From positions 1 through 64,000 of the forward strand of contig NZ_CADIKL010000030.1 in assembly GCF_902859945.1 (NCBI RefSeq): 64,000 nucleotides of DNA, in the 5' to 3' direction. Both the position numbers and the translations under genes were made by a program. Within the stretch, counting starts at the first letter, position 1. Every line of letters starts with the position of its first letter. This DNA is from Paraburkholderia caffeinitolerans. GTDB lineage: Bacteria; Pseudomonadota; Gammaproteobacteria; Burkholderiales; Burkholderiaceae. A model generated the notes under the pieces. That model had not been told where the DNA came from and searched no databases. It saw only the letters and a list, made by a program, of their open reading frames with translations. Shown one piece after another: positions 47,089 through 56,889 of this stretch.

Positions 47089-47301
47089 TCAATGCAGGTT
47101 CGCGCCGGCGGGCATGACGTGTTCGCCCGTGTCTATCAGGTCCACCAGAAAAAAGGGTTCGGTGTTGAGCTGCTTCGACGCGCCAGGTTCCCCGATGTAC
47201 CAGGTAACCATGGCCATGTCGCCGAGAATGCGCATCACGATACCGCGCGCGCCATGAGGCACTGCGATATGCACGGTGCGGACGATAGAACCGACTTGCA
47301 T
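47089..47301 (-). CDS. Hypothetical small protein (70 aa)
   Basis: A 70-residue beta-rich protein starting M-Q-V-G-S-I-V-R-T-V-H-I-A-V-P-H-G-A-R-G-I-V-M-R-I-L-G-D, with W-Y-I-G-E-P-G in the middle. The opening is like small SH3-fold proteins (N-x-G-x-x-V-R-T, then G-x-x-G-x-V). ATG 47301 is used (AAACATC region upstream is weak); ATG 47325 lies in frame. No function assigned. It may be cotranscribed with srkA, 71 nt downstream. Confidence 0.6.
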   Translation of the reverse strand: MQVGSIVRTVHIAVPHGARGIVMRILGDMAMVTWYIGEPGASKQLNTEPFFLVDLIDTGEHVMPAGANLH

Positions 47302-47841
47302 GATGTTTCCCCGTTCCCATTCCATTGCTGGCCTCCTCCCAGGAAAGGCCAGTCAGTGTGCTGACAAAAACTGGTGTGCCTTCGATGTTGCGCACACATC
47401 CAACCTGCTCCGGCGAGCCGCTTTCACGCTTCTCCCACACTTCTTTCGCGCTTGCGCCCCAACCGGTTTACACATTTTTGCCTCATTTTGGCAACTTGCG
47501 CAAAGCAAAAATAGGGGGGCGGCTCGCGCCCCCCGTTCGACTTACGAAATCCTGACTGTAACAGATGGTAAACACGGCCCGGTACGCTTGTGGGGGGCCG
47601 GCTGCAAAAGTACTCTGACTATTACGGGCAGGCGTTATAGTCCTGCCAAAAGGCTACACACGGAGACAAACGGCGCGTGCTGGATACACAGGCCGCCGCC
47701 AGCCCATTGCGCCGCAACGCGCCCCGCGCGTTCGCCCGCCGCCCGATCCGGTAACAGCATGACAACTGCGCGAGCACCGCGCGATAGCTGTGTGCTGATA
47801 TCGGCCATAACACCGCCACCCGCGAAGGAAGCTGCCGTTTC
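47302..47841. other. 540-bp interval upstream of the RND efflux operon
   Basis: No supported gene. A C-rich patch (GGGGGGCG... about 47513-47540) and a G-rich patch (near 47592) occur. It should hold the promoter and any operator of the efflux operon, but no divergent regulator gene (TetR, AcrR or MexR type) is present, so control is from elsewhere. The minus-strand small protein starts at its left edge. Confidence 0.45.
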
Positions 47842-50800
47842 ATGTGGATCGTCAGGCTCGCACTCAAGCGCCCCTACACGTTCATCGTGTTGGCGCTGCT
47901 GCTCCTGATCGTCGGCCCGCTGACGATCCTGCGCACGCCCACGGATATCTTCCCGAACATCGACATTCCCGTGCTCTCGGTCATCTGGACCTACACGGGC
48001 CTGCCCGCCGACGAGATGTCCAAGCGCATCGCCATCAATTACGAGCGCGGGCTCTCGGTGGCCGTCAACGACATCGAGCACACCGAGTCCACCTCGCTTA
48101 ACGGCGTGACGGTCGTGAAGATCTTCTTCCAGCCGCACGCCAACGTGGACGAGGCGCTGGCCGAAGTCACGTCGCTCTCGCAGGCGCAACTGCGCTCGCT
48201 GCCCCCCGGTATCACCCCGCCCTTCATCCTGCGCTACAACGCTTCGACGGTGCCGATCCTGCGCCTGTCGCTGTCCTCGCCGCTGCTCACCGAGCAGGAG
48301 TTGTTCGACTACGGCAACAACTTCCTCAAGACCCAGCTCGCCACGGTGCCGGGCGCCTCCGCACCGCTGCCCTATGGCGGCAAGCAGCGGCAGATCATGG
48401 TCGACATCGACCAGCGCGCGCTGCAGCAGCACAACCTCTCGCCGATGGACGTGGTGAACGCCATCAGCGCGCAGAATCTCATCCTGCCCTCGGGCACGGC
48501 GAAGATCGGCGCGGCCGAATATTCGGTGCTGATGAACGCGAGCCCCAGCACCATAGCAGGGCTGAACGACATCCCCGTGAAAACCACGGCGGCGGGCACG
48601 ATTTATATTCGCGACGTCGCGCACGTGCGCGACGGCTTCGTGCCGCAGACCAACATCGTGCGCGTGAACGGCCAGCGCGCGTCGCTGCTCACCATCAACA
48701 AGAGCGGCAACACATCCACGCTCGAGATCGTCGACCGCATCAAGGCGATGATGCCGGTGCTGCACAATCTCGTGCCGCCCTCGTTCAACATCGACCCGGT
48801 CGCCGACCAGTCGCTGTTCGTGCGCGCCGCCGTGCAGGGCGTGCTGCGCGAGGCGCTCATCGCCGCCGCGCTCACCGCGCTCATGATCCTGCTGTTTCTC
48901 GGCAACTGGCGCGCGACGCTCATCATCGCCATTTCCATTCCGCTCTCGATGATCACTTCGATCATCGCGCTCGCGGCGCTCGGCGAGACCATCAACATCA
49001 TGACGCTCGGCGGCCTCGCGCTCGCCGTCGGCATACTTGTTGACGACGCAACGGTCGCCATCGAGAACATCAGCCAGCAGCTCGAACAGGGCAAGACACT
49101 CGAACAGGCGATTCTCGACGGCGCGCACCAGATCGCGGTGCCCACGCTCGTCTCCACGCTCTCGATCTGCATCGTGTTCGTGCCGATGTTCCTGCTCACG
49201 GGCGTCGCGCATTATCTGTTCATCCCGCTCGCCGAAGCCGTGGTGTTCGCGATGCTGGCGTCGTACTTCTTCTCGCGCACGCTCGTGCCCACGCTCGCGA
49301 AGTATCTGCTGCGCTACCACCACAAGCCCGCCGACCTCCATCACATGCACGCGGGCACGCGCAATCCGTTCATGCGCATCCACCTCGCGTTCGAACGCGG
49401 TTTCGAGCACACGCGCGTGCGCTATCGCGCGTTTCTCGCGGCGCGCGTCGCGCATCCCGTGTGGTTCGTTACGGCGTTTCTCGCCTGCTGCGGCGTCTCG
49501 ATGCTGTTGCTGCCTTTCCTCGGCCGCGACTTCTTTCCGCAAGTGGATGCGGGCACGATCGCGCTGCATCTGCGTGCCAAGACCGGCACGCGCGTGGAAG
49601 AAACCGCCGTCATCACCGACCGCATCGACAAACGTATCCGCCAGCTGATTCCCGCGCGCGAGCTGCATTCGATCATCGACAACATCGGCCTGCCGGTCTC
49701 GGGCATCAATCTCTCGTACAGCAACACCGGCACGATCGGCACCTCGGACGCCGACGTGCTGATCTCGCTCGCCGAAGACCACCACCCGACCGCGGACTAC
49801 GTGCGCCTGTTGCGGCGCACGCTCAACGACGAATTCCCGGGCGTCCAGTTCGCCTTCCTGCCCGCCGACATCGTGAGCCAGACGCTGAACTTCGGCATGC
49901 CCGCGCCGATCGACGTGCAGATCATGGGCCGCGATGTGGACGCCAACCGCGCGTACGCCGCGCGCCTGCTCGCGAAGCTGCGCGGCGTGCCGGGTCTCGC
50001 CGACGCGCGCATCCAGCAGCCCGCCGACCTGCCGCGCATCTTCATCGACGTGGACCGCACGCGCGCGCAACAAGCGGGGTTCACGCAGAAAGACGTGGCG
50101 AGCGACCTGCTCATCACGCTCTCGGGCAGCCAGCAGACCACGCCCACGTTCTGGCTCAATCCCATGAACGGCGTGAGCTACAACGTCATCACCGAAGCGC
50201 CGCAATACACGATCGATTCGCTGCAGTCGCTCGCGAACATTCCGCTCACCGCGAACGGGCGCAGCAACATTCTCGGCTCGCTCGCGAGCATGCGGCGCGT
50301 GTCCGGCGACGCGGTCGTCACGCACTACAACGCGCAGACCACGATCGACATTTACGCGAGCGCGGATGGCCGCGATCTGGGCGCGGTCTCCGACGACGTC
50401 CAGAAAATCATCGCCGAGTCGCATGCCGATTTGCCCAAGAGCTCGACGGTCACCCTGCGCGGCCAGGTCGACACGATGAACAATTCGTTCTCCGGACTAT
50501 TGGGCGGACTCGTGTTCGCCATCGTGCTCGTCTACCTGCTGATCGTCGTGAACTTCCAGTCGTGGCTCGATCCGCTCATCATCATTTCAGCGCTGCCCGG
50601 TGCGCTCGCGGGTATCGTCTGGATACTGTTCCTCACGCACACCACGGTCTCCATTCCCGCGCTCACGGGCGCCATCATGTGCATCGGCATCGCCACGGCG
50701 AACTCGATTCTCGTGATCAGCTTCGCGCGCGAGCAGTTGCGCGAGCACGGCGACGCCGCTCGCGCCGCCATCGAGGCGGGCTTCACGCGCTTTCGCCCGG

Positions 50801-51024
50801 TGCTGATGACGGCGCTCGCCATGGTGATCGGCATGGTGCCGATGGCCATCGGTCTCGGCGAAGGCGGCGAGCAGAACGCGCCACTCGGGCGCGCCGTGAT
50901 CGGCGGGCTCGCGGTGGGCACGCTCGCGACGCTCATCTTCGTGCCCGTGGTGTTCTCGCTCGTGTACCGCAAGCTCGGCGAGCACCGCCAGCGCGCCATC
51001 GAAAACGTAGTGCCCAAATCATGA
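47842..51024 (+). CDS. RND efflux pump inner-membrane subunit
   Basis: The 1060-residue protein has the RND layout: TM1 (L-A-L-K-R-P-Y-T-F-I-V-L-A-L-L), P-T-D-I-F-P-N-I-D, a large periplasmic loop, six helices around residue 340-540 with G-G-L-A-L-A-V-G-I-L-V-D-D-A-T-V (proton-relay Asp pair), a second loop and the matching second half ending F-V-P-V-V-F-S-L-V-Y. It is closest in style to HAE-1 pumps for organic compounds. It comes first in the operon, ahead of the adaptor, whereas adaptor-first is usual. Confidence 0.94.
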   Translation: MWIVRLALKRPYTFIVLALLLLIVGPLTILRTPTDIFPNIDIPVLSVIWTYTGLPADEMSKRIAINYERGLSVAVNDIEHTESTSLNGVTVVKIFFQPHANVDEALAEVTSLSQAQLRSLPPGITPPFILRYNASTVPILRLSLSSPLLTEQELFDYGNNFLKTQLATVPGASAPLPYGGKQRQIMVDIDQRALQQHNLSPMDVVNAISAQNLILPSGTAKIGAAEYSVLMNASPSTIAGLNDIPVKTTAAGTIYIRDVAHVRDGFVPQTNIVRVNGQRASLLTINKSGNTSTLEIVDRIKAMMPVLHNLVPPSFNIDPVADQSLFVRAAVQGVLREALIAAALTALMILLFLGNWRATLIIAISIPLSMITSIIALAALGETINIMTLGGLALAVGILVDDATVAIENISQQLEQGKTLEQAILDGAHQIAVPTLVSTLSICIVFVPMFLLTGVAHYLFIPLAEAVVFAMLASYFFSRTLVPTLAKYLLRYHHKPADLHHMHAGTRNPFMRIHLAFERGFEHTRVRYRAFLAARVAHPVWFVTAFLACCGVSMLLLPFLGRDFFPQVDAGTIALHLRAKTGTRVEETAVITDRIDKRIRQLIPARELHSIIDNIGLPVSGINLSYSNTGTIGTSDADVLISLAEDHHPTADYVRLLRRTLNDEFPGVQFAFLPADIVSQTLNFGMPAPIDVQIMGRDVDANRAYAARLLAKLRGVPGLADARIQQPADLPRIFIDVDRTRAQQAGFTQKDVASDLLITLSGSQQTTPTFWLNPMNGVSYNVITEAPQYTIDSLQSLANIPLTANGRSNILGSLASMRRVSGDAVVTHYNAQTTIDIYASADGRDLGAVSDDVQKIIAESHADLPKSSTVTLRGQVDTMNNSFSGLLGGLVFAIVLVYLLIVVNFQSWLDPLIIISALPGALAGIVWILFLTHTTVSIPALTGAIMCIGIATANSILVISFAREQLREHGDAARAAIEAGFTRFRPVLMTALAMVIGMVPMAIGLGEGGEQNAPLGRAVIGGLAVGTLATLIFVPVVFSLVYRKLGEHRQRAIENVVPKS

Positions 51025-51060
51025 CGACGATTCTCTTTTCTCCTTCGACGCGGAGCCGCC

Positions 51061-52251
51061 ATGCAGCCGGGCCACGCTGACACGCCGCCGCAAGATCCAC
51101 GCGATCCACGCGGCCCGCGCCGTGCGCGCCGCTGGCCGCTCGTGCTCGCGGCGCTCGTGGTGATCGCATTGGCCGCGCAGGGCATCTGGTCGCGTTTCAA
51201 CGCGCACGCGGCGCTCGAGCGCGAAGCGCAGCGCGCGAGCACGCTGAGCGTGCAGGTGGTCACGCCGCAACGCTCCGCGCACGCGCTCGATCTCGTGCTG
51301 CCAGGCAACGTGCAGGCGTTTCTCGACACGCCCATCTACGCGCGCACCAATGGCTATCTGCGCAAGTGGTATGCGGATATCGGCGCGCATGTGAAGGCCG
51401 GCCAGTTGCTCGCCGAAATCGACGCGCCCGAAGTCGACGACCAGTTGCGCGCCGCGCGCGCCGATCTCGCGAATGCCGAGGCGAACTACGCGCTCGCGAA
51501 AACGACCGCCGATCGCTGGGCGCAAATGCTCCAGACCCGTTCGGTGGCGAAGCAGGACGCAGACGAAAAGCAAGCCGACATGCTCGCGAAAAAAGCGACG
51601 CTCGACGCGGCGCGCTACAACGTCTCGCGGCTCTCGCAGCTGCAGTCGTACGAGAAGGTGAACGCGCCGTTCGACGGCATCGTCACGGCGCGCAACACCG
51701 ATGTGGGCGCGCTGATCGACGCGGGCAGCTCGGGCGGAACGCAAAAGGAGCTGTTCCATGTCGCGCAGGCCGACCGTCTGCGCGTCTACGCGAACGTGCC
51801 GCAGGCCTACGCGCAACAGATCCGGCCGGGCGAACACGCGTACCTCACGCTCAACGAGACGCAGGGCAAGCGCTACCCGGGCGTGGTCGCGCGCACGGCG
51901 GGCGCGGTCGATCCGCAGCAGCGCACGCTGCTTGTGGAAGTGGATGTCGACAATCCTGACGGCGAGCTGCTGCCCGGCGCCTATGCGCAGGTGCATTTCG
52001 CGCTCGATGGCAGCGCCACGCCGCTCACGCTGCCGGGCAACGCATTCCTGTTCCGGCCCGATGGCGTGAAGGTCGCGACGGTGGCCGAGAACGGGCGCGT
52101 GAAGCTCGTCAATGTCACGCTCGGCACCGACTTCGGCACGCGTGTGGCAGTGGCCGCCGGGCTCACCGGGAACGAGCGCGTGATCGTGAACCCGCAGGAT
52201 TCGATCGTCGATGGGACGCCGGTGCGCATCGTCGGGAAGGCGGCGTCGTGA
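51061..52251 (+). CDS. RND periplasmic adaptor (membrane fusion protein)
   Basis: A short Pro/Arg-rich cytoplasmic lead and one hydrophobic segment (L-V-L-A-A-L-V-V-I-A-L-A-A, about 27-39) anchor a 396-residue adaptor: P-G-N-V-Q-A-F-L-D-T-P-I-Y-A-R, then a lipoyl-like segment G-A-H-V-K-A-G-Q-L-L-A-E-I-D-A-P, a coiled coil (about 125-185), N-A-P-F-D-G-I-V-T-A-R-N and a C-terminal barrel. It links the pump to the outer-membrane factor. It starts 36 nt after the pump and overlaps the next gene at GTGA. Confidence 0.94.
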   Translation: MQPGHADTPPQDPRDPRGPRRARRWPLVLAALVVIALAAQGIWSRFNAHAALEREAQRASTLSVQVVTPQRSAHALDLVLPGNVQAFLDTPIYARTNGYLRKWYADIGAHVKAGQLLAEIDAPEVDDQLRAARADLANAEANYALAKTTADRWAQMLQTRSVAKQDADEKQADMLAKKATLDAARYNVSRLSQLQSYEKVNAPFDGIVTARNTDVGALIDAGSSGGTQKELFHVAQADRLRVYANVPQAYAQQIRPGEHAYLTLNETQGKRYPGVVARTAGAVDPQQRTLLVEVDVDNPDGELLPGAYAQVHFALDGSATPLTLPGNAFLFRPDGVKVATVAENGRVKLVNVTLGTDFGTRVAVAAGLTGNERVIVNPQDSIVDGTPVRIVGKAAS

Positions 52252-53807
52252 GATCGATCGGCTTGAAAGCGGCTGTGCGGCACGCTATCGGCACTCCAGC
52301 CCCGAACGCTTTCGCGCGGCGCGGCCCGCTGCGCCGCGCGATGCTCTGCGTTGCGCTGAGCGCCGCGCTCGCGGGCTGCAAAGTCGGCCCCGACTACGTG
52401 CGCCCGCAGATCGGCGTCGCCGCGACCTACAAGGAGCTCGAAGGCACCGGCTGGACGAACGCGCAACCGGCCGACACCGCGCCGCGCGGCGCGTGGTGGT
52501 CGATCTACGGCGACCCGCAACTGGATGCGCTCGAAGCGCAGGTCGAGCAGGCAAACCAGAACGTGCAGGCCGCGCAGGCGCACTTTCGCGCCGCGCGCGC
52601 GAACGTCGCCCAGCAGCGCTCGACCTTTTTCCCGACCGTCACTGCGGGCGTGGGCTATTCGCGCACGCGGACCTCGCAGAACATCGAGTTCAAGTCGACG
52701 GCGGGTCAAACGATCAACGACTACCTCGTCGGCCTCGACGCCACCTGGGAGCCCGATGTCTGGGGCCGCGTCGCGCGCGGCGTCGAAAGCGCGCAGGCCA
52801 ACGCCCAGGCGAGCGCCGCCGACATGCAGGCGGTGCTGCTCTCGATGCAGGCCGAACTGGCGACCGACTACTTCGAGCTGCGCGGCCTGGACCGCGAGCG
52901 TCAGTTGCTCGAAGACACGATCGGCGCCTACCGCGAATCCCTCGCGCTCACGCAGCACCGCTACGACGGCGGCATCGCCACCGACGCCGACGTGGGCCAG
53001 GCGCAGACGCAATTGCAGACCACCGAGGCGCAGGCGATCGATCTGGGCGTGCAGCGCGCGCAGCTCGAACACGCGATTGCGATCCTCACGGGGCAATCGC
53101 CGTCCACCTTCGCGCTGCCCGTGCTGCCCGGCGCGCCGCTCACGGCGCAGGCGCTGGTCGCACCGCCCGGCGTGCCGTCGACGCTGCTGGAGCGCCGCCC
53201 CGACATCGCCGCCGCCGAGCGCCGCGTGGCCGCCGCGAATGCCCAAGTGGGCGTGGCCACGGCGGCGTTCTTCCCAAGCCTCATGCTCGCGGTCACGGGC
53301 GGCCTGGAGGCGACCAACTTCAGCCAGTGGCTGGTCGCGCCCGCGCGCTTCTGGTCGCTCGGCCCGACGCTCGCCGGCACGCTGCTCGACTTCGGCGGCC
53401 GTGCCGCGGTGCGCGACGCGGCGCGCGCGCAATACGACGAGAACGTCGCGCAATATCGTGAGACCGTGCTCGACGCGTTCGGCCAGGTCGAGGACAACCT
53501 CGCGGCCTTGCGCGTGCTCGAACAGGAGGCCGTCGCGCAGGACCGCGCGGTGGACGCCGCGAAGCGCACGCTCGCGATCATCGAGAACCGCTACAAGAGC
53601 GGCGCGATCACCTATCTCGACGTGGTGGCCGCACAAACCACGGCGCTCACCAACGAACGCCAGGCCGTGAGCATCGCGCGCCGGCGCCTCGCGGCGAGCG
53701 TCGCGCTCGTGAAGGCGCTGGGCGGCGGCTGGAGCACAGCGGCGCTGCCCACCAACGACGCACTCGTGCATCCGCACGAGTCCGCGAGCGGCGGCACACC
53801 GCCATAA
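52248..53807 (+). CDS. Outer-membrane efflux lipoprotein (NodT family)
   Basis: Lipobox L-A-G-C (about 43) starts the mature protein with K-V-G-P-D-Y-V-R-P, the NodT/OprM signature. Two repeats follow, each with long helices (A-N-Q-N-V-Q-A-A-Q-A-H-F-R-A-A-R-A-N; R-R-P-D-I-A-A-A-E-R-R-V-A-A-A-N-A), the TolC-type trimer of 519 residues. The GTG start overlaps the adaptor stop by 4 nt. The tail (H-P-H-E-S-A-S-G-G-T-P-P) is unstructured. Confidence 0.94.
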   Translation: MRSIGLKAAVRHAIGTPAPNAFARRGPLRRAMLCVALSAALAGCKVGPDYVRPQIGVAATYKELEGTGWTNAQPADTAPRGAWWSIYGDPQLDALEAQVEQANQNVQAAQAHFRAARANVAQQRSTFFPTVTAGVGYSRTRTSQNIEFKSTAGQTINDYLVGLDATWEPDVWGRVARGVESAQANAQASAADMQAVLLSMQAELATDYFELRGLDRERQLLEDTIGAYRESLALTQHRYDGGIATDADVGQAQTQLQTTEAQAIDLGVQRAQLEHAIAILTGQSPSTFALPVLPGAPLTAQALVAPPGVPSTLLERRPDIAAAERRVAAANAQVGVATAAFFPSLMLAVTGGLEATNFSQWLVAPARFWSLGPTLAGTLLDFGGRAAVRDAARAQYDENVAQYRETVLDAFGQVEDNLAALRVLEQEAVAQDRAVDAAKRTLAIIENRYKSGAITYLDVVAAQTTALTNERQAVSIARRRLAASVALVKALGGGWSTAALPTNDALVHPHESASGGTPP

Positions 53808-53924
53808 AGCGGCGCGGCGGCGGGCCTGCAATTGGGCCTGCAATCGGGCAAGGCAGGGATCGTGCGGAAGGCGTATCGTTGCGCCTTTGCCCGCTTTTGC
53901 CAATTTGCACGAGGAGTTCGAGTC

Positions 53925-55181
53925 GTGACTGCATCACCGGGCGCCGGGCGCAACACCGCCGCGCCCAGCGCCGCATCATCCGCCATACCCTATATCGAGC
54001 GCGGCACGCCCGCTTTCTGGCGCGCTAGCCTCGCGCTGCTGTTCGCGGGCTATGCCACGTTTTCGCTGCTCTATTGCGTGCAGCCGCTGCTGCCCGCGTT
54101 CTCGCAGGCGTTCGGCGTGAGCCCGGCGCAAAGCAGCCTCGCGCTCTCGTTCACCACAGCCGCGCTCGCCTGCGCGATCTTCGTGGCGGGCTTCGTCTCC
54201 GAAGGCTGGAGCCGGCGCGGCATGATGACCGCCTCGCTCACGCTCTCCTCGCTGCTCACGCTCGCCGTCGCGTTCATGCCCCACTGGCACACGCTGCTCG
54301 TGCTGCGCACGCTCGAAGGCATCGCGCTCGGCGGCGTGCCCGCGGTCGCCATGGCCTGGCTCGCGGAAGAGATGCACCCCGACGGCCTCGGCCTCTCGAT
54401 GGGCCTCTACGTGGGCGGCACAGCCATCGGCGGCATGGCGGGGCGTGTGATCACCGGCATCTGCACCGACCTGTTCGGCTGGCGCGTGGCCGTGGCCGTG
54501 ATCGGCGTGCTCGGGCTCGCCTCGATGTTCGCGTTTCGCGCGCTGCTGCCGCCCTCGCGCCATTTCGCGCCGAGAAGCGGCCTCGGCTTCGCCCATCACC
54601 GTGCGGCGCTCATGCGCCATTTCGCGCGGCCGGGCCTGCCCGTGCTGTTCGCACTCGGCTTCGTGCTGATGGGCAGCTTCGTCACGCTCTACAACTACAT
54701 CGGCTACCGGCTGATCGCACCGCCCTACAACATGAGCCAGGCCGCCATCGGCGCAATCTTCGTCGTCTATCTGACCGGTGTGGTGGCCTCGCCGTGGTCG
54801 GGCCGCATGGCCGACAAGTTCGGCCGCTCGCCCGTGCTGATCGCCGCAATCGTGCTGATGCTCGCGGGCGTCGTGCTCACGATGTTCACGTCGCTCGGCA
54901 TGATCGTGGCGGGCATCTGCTGCCTCACCATCGGCTTCTTCGCGGGGCATGCGGTGGCCAGCGGCTGGGTCGGCCGCCTCGCGCGAGAGGCGAAGGGCCA
55001 GGCCGCGGCGCTCTACTTGCTCGCGTACTACCTCGGCTCGAGCATCATGGGGTCGATCGGCGGGCACTTCTGGGCCAGCCTGGGCTGGGGCGGCGTGGCG
55101 GGGCTCGTCGCAGCGCTGCTCGTGGCCGGACTGGCCGGGGCACGGAGGCTGCGCGCCCGGGAGCGTGCCGGCGCGGCCTGA
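53925..55181 (+). CDS. MFS transporter (YnfM-like)
   Basis: A 418-residue protein with about twelve membrane segments. I-P-Y-I-E-R-G-T-P-A-F-W-R-A-S-L-A-L-L-F-A-G-Y-A-T-F (TM1), Y-C-V-Q-P-L-L-P-A-F-S and G-W-S-R-R-G-M-M (loop motif) match the YnfM/YdhC-like efflux subgroup. GTG 53925 has GAGGAG 8 nt upstream. The gene is transcribed away from the RND operon, 118 nt downstream of it, and could be a separate drug exporter. Its substrate is unknown. Confidence 0.88.
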   Translation: MTASPGAGRNTAAPSAASSAIPYIERGTPAFWRASLALLFAGYATFSLLYCVQPLLPAFSQAFGVSPAQSSLALSFTTAALACAIFVAGFVSEGWSRRGMMTASLTLSSLLTLAVAFMPHWHTLLVLRTLEGIALGGVPAVAMAWLAEEMHPDGLGLSMGLYVGGTAIGGMAGRVITGICTDLFGWRVAVAVIGVLGLASMFAFRALLPPSRHFAPRSGLGFAHHRAALMRHFARPGLPVLFALGFVLMGSFVTLYNYIGYRLIAPPYNMSQAAIGAIFVVYLTGVVASPWSGRMADKFGRSPVLIAAIVLMLAGVVLTMFTSLGMIVAGICCLTIGFFAGHAVASGWVGRLAREAKGQAAALYLLAYYLGSSIMGSIGGHFWASLGWGGVAGLVAALLVAGLAGARRLRARERAGAA

Positions 55182-55433
55182 GACTGGAGCCTGGCCGCGC
55201 ATCTGGGTCTCTGCGCCATCAAACGAAAGCTGAACGTAATACTTCCGGGCCACCCATGTTCTGCGCGCCGCATCGCGCACACTACCGCAAAGCGCCGCCA
55301 GACGGGGCTGCGAGACGCAATGCATGCGCCGTGGCCACGCACGGGTTCCGCCTTCTTCGCTAGCCTCTCCTATACTCGATTGAGGCCCGCACAATGGCCG
55401 AGATGACCCACTTGCATGGGACAGGAGACGAGC

Positions 55434-55619
55434 ATGGAAGGTTATTTCACGATCGGCGACTTCTTGATGATCATCCCGATGGCCCTCGCCGGTGCGCTCT
55501 TCCTCGGCGCGGTGCCCTGCGCAACCGAATTCAAGCACAACACACTGCGGGTAATCGGCGCGCTGATCGGTGCGATGTGCGCCGTTGTGCTGGTCGAAAC
55601 GCTGCCCGCTCTGATGTAG
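55434..55619 (+). CDS. Small membrane protein (61 aa)
   Basis: ATG 55434 follows GGAG by 6 nt. The product has two hydrophobic segments (F-L-M-I-I-P-M-A-L-A-G-A-L-F-L-G-A-V and L-I-G-A-M-C-A-V-V-L-V-E-T-L) joined by a short loop (A-T-E-F-K-H-N-T). A hairpin membrane protein is likely. Family not recognised. The frame can begin earlier at ATG 55416. Confidence 0.55.
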   Translation: MEGYFTIGDFLMIIPMALAGALFLGAVPCATEFKHNTLRVIGALIGAMCAVVLVETLPALM

Positions 55620-55697
55620 CGCCACGACGCTGCGCCGCCACTCGCTATTCGCTATCCGTCTGCGTTCGCTGCCGGCCGCGCGTCTTTGCGACTGCCG

Positions 55698-56723
55698 TCA
55701 GCGCGCCCCGACACCCTGTTGCAATCCCCTGAACTGCCGCAGCGCCGCATGCCAATACGGTATGCGCGCGTGCATTGACGCGGCCTCTTCGGCGCGCCCG
55801 AGTGCGGGCAGCGCCACCCACGGCAGCGTCGGATGCAGATGATGCTGGCGATGCAGATGATGATTCATGAGCAGCACCCCCACCCCGCGCGGCACGCGAA
55901 AATCGCGCGCGCGGCCGGGCTCGTCGAGAGAAACGCCGTAATGCGGCAGGTTGTCGGCGAGCGAGAGCCATAGCCCGCGCAGATACATCGTCACCAGCAG
56001 CACCGGCCACGCTTTCCCATAGAGCGCGAAGGCGAGCCCATAAAGCGCGAGCGAGCCAAGCCCGTCACGACGCGCGCGGCGACGCCTCACAGGATCGGCA
56101 GCATGGTTGCCGAAGAGCCGCTGCACGATCTCCCCCTCGGCGCCGTGCGCGCCCACGCCGCGCGCAACCAGCGCCTGCGCCATGCGCGCCGGCACGAATG
56201 CGAGCAATGGCGTGCACAACTCGGCCACGTAAAGCCCGCCCAGCAACCTCGCGTACCATGCAACGCGGCGCAGCCAGCGCGGGCCGCGCGCATCGTCGAC
56301 GTCGGGGCGATCGAACGCCTCGCGCGTGAAGCGGTGATGCATCAGGTGTCCGAAACGTACCGCGTCGAACGGAATCGCAAGGCCGATCGCAAGCACGCGT
56401 GCAACGGCTTCATTGGCGCGCCGCGAGGGGAGCAACTGCCCATGGATGCCCTCGTGAATCAAACCCCAGTGGATCGGCGTGGCGAGCACCACGAGCAGGA
56501 CCGGCACGAGCGACAGCCAACGCGCGAGCGACGCTCCACCCGCTGCGCGCAGAAGCAGCGGCAACCCGATTAGCTGATACCCGAGCGCCAACCCGGCAAC
56601 GGCAATGAGTGCGGCATTCGCTCCCACATGGGGCGTGCGCCGCAACGACTGCGCATCGAACCGCGCTGCGAATGGCGCTTCGGCATCGGCAGATACGGGA
56701 CGAACGACGCTCGCGGACTCCAT
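55698..56723 (-). CDS. Membrane fatty-acid desaturase
   Basis: The histidine boxes of membrane desaturases are present in order: H-E-G-I-H-G-Q (His90 and His94), H-L-M-H-H-R (about 125-130) and H-H-L-H-R-Q-H-H near the C-terminus, with four hydrophobic segments between. These bind a di-iron centre. The substrate could be fatty acyl chains or a carotenoid/hopanoid-like lipid. Length 341 residues. ATG 56723 has GGAG upstream. Confidence 0.88.
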   Translation of the reverse strand: MESASVVRPVSADAEAPFAARFDAQSLRRTPHVGANAALIAVAGLALGYQLIGLPLLLRAAGGASLARWLSLVPVLLVVLATPIHWGLIHEGIHGQLLPSRRANEAVARVLAIGLAIPFDAVRFGHLMHHRFTREAFDRPDVDDARGPRWLRRVAWYARLLGGLYVAELCTPLLAFVPARMAQALVARGVGAHGAEGEIVQRLFGNHAADPVRRRRARRDGLGSLALYGLAFALYGKAWPVLLVTMYLRGLWLSLADNLPHYGVSLDEPGRARDFRVPRGVGVLLMNHHLHRQHHLHPTLPWVALPALGRAEEAASMHARIPYWHAALRQFRGLQQGVGAR

Positions 56724-56824
56724 CGGCACTCCTTGGGGCCAAGACTGCCGCGACGTTAGCAGCGCCGCATGACAGGCCGAAGACGTCTCGAACGAGCGCT
56801 CACGCAACCCATCGACGAAAAAAA

Positions 56825-56851
56825 AACCGCCTCGCATGAAGCGAAGCGGTT
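56825..56851 (-). terminator. Terminator of the aldo/keto reductase gene
   Basis: AACCGC, C, TCGC, loop ATGAA, GCGA, A, GCGGTT forms a near-perfect stem (one internal mismatch). On the minus strand it is followed by a run of T (56815-56826), 40 nt after the reductase stop. Confidence 0.82.
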
Positions 56852-56889
56852 CTTCAAAACGCTGCCGCTCCAAGAGCGGTCACGCGCCT

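Noticed and set aside
47635..50424. A 929-codon antisense frame over the RND pump
   Set aside because: It is an antisense shadow with Arg/His/Glu-rich nonsense composition; the sense strand is a clear RND protein.
51981..53903. Long antisense frames over the RND adaptor and outer-membrane factor, and similar ones at 36738-38648 and 53976-55625
   Set aside because: They are all shadows of recognised genes with typical third-position GC bias.
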